Assembly: GCA_040905045.1 (NCBI GenBank)
Contig: JBBDSH010000046.1
Span: forward strand, 1-39,435
Length of the DNA stretch: 39,435 nucleotides
Direction: 5' to 3'
From: JBBDSH01 sp040905045
Lineage (GTDB): Bacteria > Pseudomonadota > Gammaproteobacteria > Eutrophobiales > Eutrophobiaceae
The position numbers and the translations under genes were made by a program. Numbering within the stretch: the stretch's first letter is position 1; the number at the start of each line of letters is the position of its first letter. Of the stretch, positions 33,670 through 39,435 are shown in pieces. The notes below the pieces were generated by a model. That model was given only the letters and a program-made list of their open reading frames with translations, was not told where the DNA came from and ran no database searches.

Positions 33670-33815
33670 TGCGGGTATTATTGTGGGTATCGTGAATAAT
33701 AATCTTCCCTTGCTCATTAACTGATACCCGCACTTTATTTTATAAGGAATATATGGGTTATTTTAAATCTAACCTGAAGTGAGTGATACCCGCATGCACC
33801 TATCTGATACCCGCA
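33670..33815. promoter_or_regulatory. Repeated GATACCCGCA sites around the integrase start
   Basis: TGATACCCGCA occurs at 33722-33732, 33784-33794 and 33805-33815; the inverted form TGCGGGTAT is at 33670-33678, with a weaker gtgggtatc at 33683-33691. The last two direct copies are 21 bp apart and lie over the integrase start codons. They fit arm-type integrase/excisionase sites or an autoregulatory operator; which one is inference. Confidence 0.7.
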
Positions 33816-35011
33816 TCCGAAACGCAAAGGCTTCAGAGAAACCCTATAAGCTCAGAGATGGCGGAGGCTTATATCTGGAGGTCCGACCAAACGGTGCAAA
33901 GCTATGGCGGCTGAGGTATCGGTTAGCGGGTAAAGAGAACGTATATGCCATTGGGCCATATCCGGAAAAAGGGCTTGCTGAGGCTCGTGAAGAAAGAACT
34001 GCCGCGAAGAAGCTAATCAAGAAGGGCATCAACCCAGCCCGTCACCGGAAATTGGAGCGCCTTCGCAACGAGAATGAGCACGCCAATACGTTTGAAACAG
34101 TCGCTCGGGAGTGGCTAGCCAATAATGCCGACTATTGGACGGCTAAGACATACCAGCAACGTGAGAGAATCTTGAAACGCGATATTTTTCCAGAGATAGG
34201 TGCACTGCCGCTTCGTCAGGTTACCTCAGCCCATGTCTTGTCTATCGTTCAACGTATCGAGAAAAGGGCACCATCTATGGCTGTGATCGGGAAACAAGCT
34301 ATAGGAGCAATCTGTCGGCATGGTATTAGCACACTAAGAACTGAACATGATCCTACACAACCCATTCAAGGATCACTGAAACGTCGAAAGGTGCAGCATT
34401 CAATGCCACTAAGTAGGGCTGAGTTAGCTGATTTGATCAATTCGCTTGACAGGTACCCTGGGCATTACAGTAACAGAATAGCGCTTCGTCTTATGCTGTT
34501 AACCTTGGCGCGCACGTCTGAAGTTTTGAGGGCCAAATGGGATGAGTTTGACTTTGAACAGCTGCAGTGGACGATCCCTGCCGAACGTATGAAGATGCGT
34601 GATCACCATTTAGTACCGCTTCCATCCCAAGCGATTGAAACACTAAACAACCTGAAAGTTGTAACCGGAAATTCACCATATTTATTCCCGAACCGGAGTA
34701 ACTACCATAAGCCTTGTTCTCATGGTGTGTTATGGAAGATGATTGCTAGCATGGGGTACAAAGAAAGATTTTCTCCACATGGCATAAGGTCAACTGGTTC
34801 AACGATACTGAATGAAACAGGATTTCGACCAGATGTAATCGAACGCCAGTTGGCACATACAGAGCGTAACAAAGTCAGAGCTAGTTATAATCAAGCAAAT
34901 TACTTAGAAGAGAGACGAAGAATGATGCAATGGTGGGCGGATTATCTGGATACGCTCAAGGCCGGTGATACAAAGGTCGTAGCGATGAAGTCGTGCGGTA
35001 GCAAAGGGTAA
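33779..35011 (+). CDS. int: Tyrosine recombinase/integrase (DUF4102, P4-like)
   Basis: 410 residues. N-terminal arm-binding DUF4102 domain (LSDTRIRNAKASEKPYKLRD, GGGLYLEVRPNGAKLWRLRY, ENVYAIGPYPEKGLAEARE), core-binding SAM-like domain (about 100-185) and catalytic domain with R in LARTSEVLRAKWDEFD, HGIRSTGSTIL (HxxR), H in LAHTERNKVRASYN and the nucleophile Y of ASYN. All catalytic residues are present. The GTG at 33779 and the ATG at 33794 are both possible starts; either lies inside the GATACCCGCA repeats. AT-richer than the host genes. It probably mediates integration at radC. Confidence 0.94.
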   Translation: MSDTRMHLSDTRIRNAKASEKPYKLRDGGGLYLEVRPNGAKLWRLRYRLAGKENVYAIGPYPEKGLAEAREERTAAKKLIKKGINPARHRKLERLRNENEHANTFETVAREWLANNADYWTAKTYQQRERILKRDIFPEIGALPLRQVTSAHVLSIVQRIEKRAPSMAVIGKQAIGAICRHGISTLRTEHDPTQPIQGSLKRRKVQHSMPLSRAELADLINSLDRYPGHYSNRIALRLMLLTLARTSEVLRAKWDEFDFEQLQWTIPAERMKMRDHHLVPLPSQAIETLNNLKVVTGNSPYLFPNRSNYHKPCSHGVLWKMIASMGYKERFSPHGIRSTGSTILNETGFRPDVIERQLAHTERNKVRASYNQANYLEERRRMMQWWADYLDTLKAGDTKVVAMKSCGSKG

Positions 35012-35044
35012 ATATGCCGTTGACGTGAACCTTGAGGATTATCA

Positions 35045-35358
35045 TTGATGATCAAGAGCCTGAGAAACTCTAACCGCAAACAGACCCACCCCGGTGCCGT
35101 GTCGCTAGAGGACGTACTGCCGGCGCTCGACATGACCCAGGCTGAATTTGCCCAGCGCCTGGATGTCTCCCGTCTAACCTTCAGCGAATTGTTGCACGAG
35201 AAGGGCGCCTGCACCTCCGAGATAGCGGCCCGGCTGGCGAAGTTGCTGGGAGTAACTCCTGAACCTGACTGGCGGTGCAGGTAGCCGTGGACCAGTGGAA
35301 AGTGGGGTATGGCAAGGACCGATTCGCAGAGATTGAACTGACACGGGGAAACAGATGA
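35045..35358 (+). pseudogene. higA: HigA-type antitoxin (XRE family), frameshifted, without toxin gene
   Basis: The first 73 residues are a good HigA: HPGAVSLEDVLPALDMTQAE, FAQRLDVSRLTFSELLHEKG, then EIAARLAKLLGVTPE. In frame it ends six residues later (PDWRCR, stop at 35282-35284). In the neighbouring frame from about 35262 the expected ending continues: LAVQVAVDQWKVGYGKDRFA, EIELTRGNR, stop at 35358, matching the usual W/L-x-x-Q...DLW tail. So one frameshift truncates the antitoxin. Only 33 nt separate it from int, leaving no room for a HigB toxin. A 27-codon frame (35355-35438, MKYLVVPKTLPDRGYLTYL) overlaps its stop; I do not assign it. 35439-35533 shows nothing else. Confidence 0.75.
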
Positions 35359-35533
35359 AATATCTTGTCGTGCCTAAGACGCTCCCGGATCGCGGCTACC
35401 TCACTTACTTAATGCGGGTCATTTTCGAAAAGAGCTGACAAAACCAAAAATCATAATATTATCGGAGTTGGGCCTGTATCCATTATCGAGCGTATAAATG
35501 TTTTAGTGCAATTAATAATGCAAACGTGAAACG

Positions 35534-36334
35534 ATGATACAAAAATTTCTAGCCTACCACCCTTATTTAACATTTTCAGATCCACATAACAGCACGTTTA
35601 TAAGGCCTAATGGAAAGCAGAGTAAGCCACTGAACTCTGACACAGCGCCGCTGTTTTTTTTAGCTAAAGAAGCCTACAGCTATCTTCCTGAAGCGGAGTC
35701 TAAAGAGGATTTCGATGATGCGTTTTCTCATATCTGGGTTTATATTGATGCTTTCAGAAATACATTCCAGGAAATGGATCGCGAAAATAGAACCAATGTA
35801 TCAGTAGATAATGGTACAGAATTAGAAAAACTTTCAGATCAAGATTGGGAAGATCTTCCTTCAGAACGAATAATGAATATCCTCTGGCAGATTTACTCTA
35901 TAAAGCAATGTGCCAGTCCCAAAGAGATAAAGCAGGCATTTACTGAACTATTTTTATTATATGCGCTTTGGGAAGTTGAAAATGCGCTTGTCTCTCTAGA
36001 GGTGGATGAAGGCTCTCACGGTGCTATTGCTAATGCAGTTAATGCAACTAATGCATTAGCAAATGCAATGTCTATTGAAATGGGAAATGAGACATTACAA
36101 CAGGCCAGAAGGGATCAAGCTGTTAGAGCTGCAGAAGCAAGACTAAAGCACGATCCGAAACAGAAAGAAAAGGCATTCGTGAAAGACTGCTGGTTAGAGT
36201 GGCAGAAAAAACCTACCAGATATAAGTCAAAAGCATCATTTGCTAGGGATATGCTTAATAAATGCGAGCACCTGATAAGCCAGAGAAAAATAGAAGATTG
36301 GTGTCGTGAATGGGAATTCGAAGTTAGAACCTAG
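35534..36334 (+). CDS. Unrecognised AT-rich element protein
   Basis: 266 residues, cytoplasmic, acidic in the first half, no signal or membrane segments. I do not recognise a characterised family. The middle (about 155-185) is an alanine/asparagine-rich helix (ANAVNATNALANAMSIEMGN). The C-terminal ~55 residues (KQKEKAFVKDCWLEWQKKPT, RYKSKASFARDMLNKC, then IEDWCREWEFE) resemble a short conserved tail found in hypothetical proteins of mobile elements. Codon use is AT-rich, unlike both chromosome and the primase gene. It sits between integrase and AlpA, where satellites of this type carry accessory (often defence or regulatory) genes; no function is assigned. Confidence 0.75.
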   Translation: MIQKFLAYHPYLTFSDPHNSTFIRPNGKQSKPLNSDTAPLFFLAKEAYSYLPEAESKEDFDDAFSHIWVYIDAFRNTFQEMDRENRTNVSVDNGTELEKLSDQDWEDLPSERIMNILWQIYSIKQCASPKEIKQAFTELFLLYALWEVENALVSLEVDEGSHGAIANAVNATNALANAMSIEMGNETLQQARRDQAVRAAEARLKHDPKQKEKAFVKDCWLEWQKKPTRYKSKASFARDMLNKCEHLISQRKIEDWCREWEFEVRT

Positions 36335-36435
36335 CTAGCTCAGTGGGTGCTTAACTAGCATAGTTCTCTCCTGCCTTTGAAAAATCCCAACCCTTTGCAG
36401 TATAACTTTATCACCTTGGATAAAGTTGGACTGCT

Positions 36436-36681
36436 ATGCACAATTTACCTGAAACAGGATATCTTCGTTTAAAGCAAATAATTGGTGATCCAAAAGCAGA
36501 TCCACCAGTACTTCCAATTATTCCAGTAAAAAAATCTACATGGTGGGCCGGTGTGAAATCGGGTAGATACCCGACCCCGATACGTCATTACGGTGTCACC
36601 TTGTGGCGTGTAAAAGATATTCTGAAGCTCATTGATGAAATAGACTCAACAGATATAACACGGAAGCAGACCTATGGATGA
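36436..36681 (+). CDS. AlpA-family DNA-binding regulator
   Basis: 81 residues. The sequence YLRLKQIIGDP ... IPVKKSTWWAGVKSGRYPTP, then WRVKDILKLIDEI matches AlpA/MerR-type winged helix proteins of P4-like elements, which activate or direct excision of the integrase system. It overlaps the primase-helicase gene by 8 nt, so the two are co-translated. AT-rich upstream, while the following gene is GC-rich. Confidence 0.88.
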   Translation: MHNLPETGYLRLKQIIGDPKADPPVLPIIPVKKSTWWAGVKSGRYPTPIRHYGVTLWRVKDILKLIDEIDSTDITRKQTYG

Positions 36682-39070
36682 TCTGCGCACAGCAATCATG
36701 GACTCTGGTCTCAGACCACCTCATAACATCATACCGGATGGCCGGATACACCGATTTTCATCAACTGGCCGACCGGGAGACGATGCGGGGTGGTATGTCG
36801 CCTATGACGGTGATGTTCCTGCCGGCGCGTATGGTTGCTGGCGGGCCGGTATTTCCGAGACCTGGAGCGCCCGCCGGCGCGATGCCCTGAGCCCGGCCGA
36901 GCTTGCCGAGCAGGACCGCCGGATCCGGGAGGCCAAGAAACAGGCGGAAAAGGGACGCCAGGAACGTCAGGCAAAAGCAGCAGACCAGGCCCGCAAGATA
37001 TGGGATGGGGCAGAACCGGCCCCTGATCATCACCCCTACCTGCAGACCAAAGGTATCCAATCCCACGGTGCCCGCGTCCATGAGGATTGCTTGCTCATCC
37101 CTATGAGGGATTCCAGCGGTGCGCTCTACTCCCTTGAATTCATAGACACCAGCGGCGAAAAACGTTTCCTTCCGGGCGGACGGAAAAAGGGTTGTTACTA
37201 CGCTATAGGCCAGCCTGACAGCGTTGTTTGTATCGCTGAAGGCTTTGCAACTGCGGCCAGCATTTACGAGGCGACCGGGTACGCCGTGGCCGTGGCGTTT
37301 GATGCCGGCAACCTTCAGCCAGTGGCCGTGGCGTTGCGGAACAAGTTCCCTGATATTGAGATCGTGATAACGGGGGACAACGACGAGTCAGAAATCGGGC
37401 AAAAAAGGGCCAGGGAGGCCGTCGAGGCTATAGGCGGCAAGTTAGCGATACCTGCACAGGCCAATGATGATTGGAATGACGTTTATAACCAGCAGGGAGC
37501 GGAGGCCGTAAGGAAAGGCATTGAGGTGGCGGAAGTTTTGAAGGTTTTGAAGGGTCCGGCCCCGGCCCTTTCTGAAGATTGGCCTGAGCCTCAGCCGCTG
37601 CCCGACGGCCTGCCGGATGTGCCGGAATTAGATCCGGTACTGTTGCCGGAAGCGTTGCGTCCCTGGATTAAGGATATCGCCGAACGGATCCAATGTCCGC
37701 TGGAATACCCGGCCATCGGCGGCATGATTTCCCTGGCCGCCACTGTGGGCCGCCAAATCGGGATAAGGCCCCGCCGACACGACGACTGGACTGTTGTGGC
37801 GAATCTCTGGGGCGCTATCGTGGGCCGTCCCGGCCTGCTCAAGACACCGGCCCTGACTGAAGTGATGCGGCCCTTGCACCGCCTCGAAGCGCGGGCACGG
37901 GAACAGCACAAGCAGGAGCAGCGCGACTACGAAGCGGAGAAGGCCGTCAACAAGGCCACCGCCAAGCAACGAGAAAAGGATATCGCTAAAGCAGTCAAGG
38001 ATGGCGACACGGAGAAAGCCCACAGATTGGCGTTATCAGTGGCCGAAGACGAGGCTAACACACCGCAACGGAGGCGGTATGTGACTTCGGATAGCACCGT
38101 CGAGGCCCTGGGCGTGCTGTTGTCCGCTAATCCTCGCGGTATCCTTGTCTACCGCGACGAGCTGACCGGCTGGCTCCGGGATATGGACCGCGAAGGACGT
38201 GAGGGCAGCCGGGCATTCTATCTTGAGGCTTGGAACGGGACCGGGCGCTACACTTACGACCGAATAGGCCGGGGCACCATCGACATCGAGGCTGCTTGTG
38301 TTTCTGTCCTGGGCAGTATCCAGCCGGGGCCGCTGAGCGCGTATCTGAACGAAGCAATGAGCGGCGGGGCCGGCGATGACGGCCTGTTGCAGCGCCTTCA
38401 GTTGGTGGCCTGGCCCGATCCGCCTAAATTCTGGCGAGACGTGGACCGCTGGCCCGATACTGAGGCCCGGCGCACGGCCTGGGGTGTCTTCGAGCGGCTG
38501 GACCAGATCAATCCCGAAGCCCTATCAGCCGAACGGGAGGATGAAGACAGCATTCCTTATTTGCGTCTGGATGCGGCCGCTTATGAATTATTTGTGGAAT
38601 GGCGGCACAACCTGGAGCGCCGTCTGCGAGAAGAAGACGAACATCCGGCCTTCGAGGCCGTCTTGGCGAAATACCGGTCTCTGATCCCCTCTATCGCGCT
38701 GCTCATTCACTTAGCCGATAGCCCCGAAGGGGGCGAGGTCTCCGAAACAGCCCTATTGACGGCTATCGCTTGGGGCGAGTTTCTGGAGGCCCATGCCCGC
38801 CGCCTTTACGCCCCGACCCTGGATCCGGCCTTGCAAGCCGCCCGGGAGCTGGATCGGCACATACAGGCCGGCGACTTGTCCAGCCCGTTCCGCGCCCGTG
38901 ACGTGTACCTGAAAGGTTGGCGTCTGCTGGATCGAACCGGGACGGAAAACGCCCTTGAGTACCTGGCCGACTTGGGCCGGGTATATGCCGTGGCTGAACA
39001 GCCCGGCGCTGCGGGCGGCCGTCCCAGTACGCTCTGGCACATCCATCCGGCGATAAGGGGGCAGTCATGA
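36674..39070 (+). CDS. Toprim/DUF3987 primase-helicase-like replication protein
   Basis: 798 residues. A charged helical region (about 75-110) follows an N-terminal domain with PDGRIHRF and GWYVAYDGDVPAGAYGCWRA. The Toprim-like domain (about 175-265) shows VVCIAEGFATAASIYEATGY and the acidic IVITGDNDESEIG. The DUF3987 domain (about 330-690) has a Walker A-like GRPGLLKTPAL, then DSTVEALGVLLSANPRGILV and YRDELTGWLRDMDREGREGS. Such proteins replicate mobile elements. GC-rich, unlike the integrase side of the element, so the element looks mosaic. Its stop overlaps the next gene by 4 nt. Confidence 0.9.
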   Translation: MDDLRTAIMDSGLRPPHNIIPDGRIHRFSSTGRPGDDAGWYVAYDGDVPAGAYGCWRAGISETWSARRRDALSPAELAEQDRRIREAKKQAEKGRQERQAKAADQARKIWDGAEPAPDHHPYLQTKGIQSHGARVHEDCLLIPMRDSSGALYSLEFIDTSGEKRFLPGGRKKGCYYAIGQPDSVVCIAEGFATAASIYEATGYAVAVAFDAGNLQPVAVALRNKFPDIEIVITGDNDESEIGQKRAREAVEAIGGKLAIPAQANDDWNDVYNQQGAEAVRKGIEVAEVLKVLKGPAPALSEDWPEPQPLPDGLPDVPELDPVLLPEALRPWIKDIAERIQCPLEYPAIGGMISLAATVGRQIGIRPRRHDDWTVVANLWGAIVGRPGLLKTPALTEVMRPLHRLEARAREQHKQEQRDYEAEKAVNKATAKQREKDIAKAVKDGDTEKAHRLALSVAEDEANTPQRRRYVTSDSTVEALGVLLSANPRGILVYRDELTGWLRDMDREGREGSRAFYLEAWNGTGRYTYDRIGRGTIDIEAACVSVLGSIQPGPLSAYLNEAMSGGAGDDGLLQRLQLVAWPDPPKFWRDVDRWPDTEARRTAWGVFERLDQINPEALSAEREDEDSIPYLRLDAAAYELFVEWRHNLERRLREEDEHPAFEAVLAKYRSLIPSIALLIHLADSPEGGEVSETALLTAIAWGEFLEAHARRLYAPTLDPALQAARELDRHIQAGDLSSPFRARDVYLKGWRLLDRTGTENALEYLADLGRVYAVAEQPGAAGGRPSTLWHIHPAIRGQS

Positions 39071-39435
39071 GTTATTTGGATACGGTTGCCCGCCTGAAAA
39101 AAATTAAAAAAGCCCCCGGGGGCAGCCCTACAAAACCTGCAAAACCCGGTTTTGATGGTTTTGAACGGTCGGGGGGCAGTCCTCCTGAAATTTTCACGGC
39201 CCATGACTGGCAGGTGACCTTCCCCGACGACCGCACCGTCCGCACTTGGAACGGGCCGGCAACCCCGGCGGAGGTTGTCACGGAGCGCTCCGGCGCCGTC
39301 AGTGCTGCCCCATATCAGGCACCACCGGCAGAAGTCCCTGATACTCCCCTGACGAAGGCCGAGGAAGCCGCAATCCGCCGCTGGCTGGATTCCATTGGCG
39401 AGACAGACCCGGACATCATCGCCGAGACGCTGGAC
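39067..39435 (+). CDS. Hypothetical element protein, partial (runs off the window)
   Basis: 123 codons without a stop to the end. It begins MSYLDTVARLKKIKKAPGGS at an ATGA overlap with the primase-helicase stop. A lysine- and proline-rich start leads to FTAHDWQVTFPDDRTVRTWN and then LTKAEEAAIRRWLDSIGETD, PDIIAETLD. The last segment resembles short hypothetical proteins of phages and plasmids that follow DUF3987 genes. Function unknown. Confidence 0.75.
   Translation, partial: MSYLDTVARLKKIKKAPGGSPTKPAKPGFDGFERSGGSPPEIFTAHDWQVTFPDDRTVRTWNGPATPAEVVTERSGAVSAAPYQAPPAEVPDTPLTKAEEAAIRRWLDSIGETDPDIIAETLD

Noticed and set aside
36559..36572. Palindrome CGGGTAGATACCCG resembling the integrase-region GATACCCG sites
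   Set aside because: It lies in the conserved SGRYPTP coding stretch of the AlpA-like gene, so coding constraint explains it; only part of the 11-mer matches.

Overview
The window looks like a scaffold from a gammaproteobacterial draft genome or MAG. A 100-N placeholder sits at 11116-11215, and the gene order rpoH-ftsX-ftsE-ftsY, M16-M16-rsmD-coaD-ferredoxin and rpmB-rpmG beside radC is typical of Gammaproteobacteria. Most of it is moderately GC-rich chromosome. The last ~6 kb (from about 33.56 kb) is an integrated element that begins inside radC.

Layout. 1-3110 (minus): heat-shock sigma factor rpoH (3' end off the window) with a near-perfect CIRCE operator, then the overlapping ftsX, ftsE and ftsY. 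3547-7600 (plus): two M16 peptidase-family proteins (one active, one lacking the metal motif), rsmD, coaD and a YfhL-type ferredoxin. 7769-13710 (plus): gamma-glutamyltransferase, a LigW-like decarboxylase/amidohydrolase, an MDR-family oxidoreductase cut by the assembly gap, a PAS-GGDEF diguanylate cyclase and mtfA. 13799-15196: a complete ISL3-family insertion sequence with 8-bp target duplications and an apparent -1 frameshift site. 15294-23825: a membrane protein plus cytochrome b561, a LigM-type tetrahydrofolate-dependent aromatic O-demethylase, and a TonB receptor/FecR/ECF-sigma surface-signalling cassette followed by a divergent secreted protein. 24132-28909 (minus): ABC transporter ATPase, permease, GldG-like protein, DUF4340 protein, mutM. 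29416-32731 (plus): HyuA-type hydantoinase/oxoprolinase and a membrane fatty-acid desaturase. 32800-33590 (minus): rpmG, rpmB and the 3' remnant of radC. 33566-39435 (plus): tyrosine integrase, frameshifted HigA-type antitoxin, an unrecognised AT-rich gene, AlpA-like regulator, Toprim/DUF3987 primase-helicase and an open-ended gene.

How it fits together. The LigM-like demethylase, the LigW-like decarboxylase and the regulated TonB receptor suggest uptake and breakdown of methoxylated (lignin-type) aromatics; that link is inference from family and position. The ABC operon resembles gliding-type (Gld) exporters.

The most unusual content is between genes. Two families of structured repeats recur. 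(1) Palindromic MITE-like elements, 173-220 bp, have shared ends (CTAAATAA..TTCCGAAT), shared cores and perfectly paired but copy-specific arms (about 3.3, 16.4, 21.3, 23.9 and 29.2 kb). (2) Period-7 degenerate tandem arrays, mostly in facing inverted pairs, abut gene ends (about 7.6, 9.5, 10.6, 24.1, 24.95 and 33.3 kb) and flank ggt and mutM. Other points of note are the CIRCE site before rpoH, a second signal peptide inside the TonB receptor, an A7 frameshift site in the IS, and repeated GATACCCGCA sites around the integrase start.
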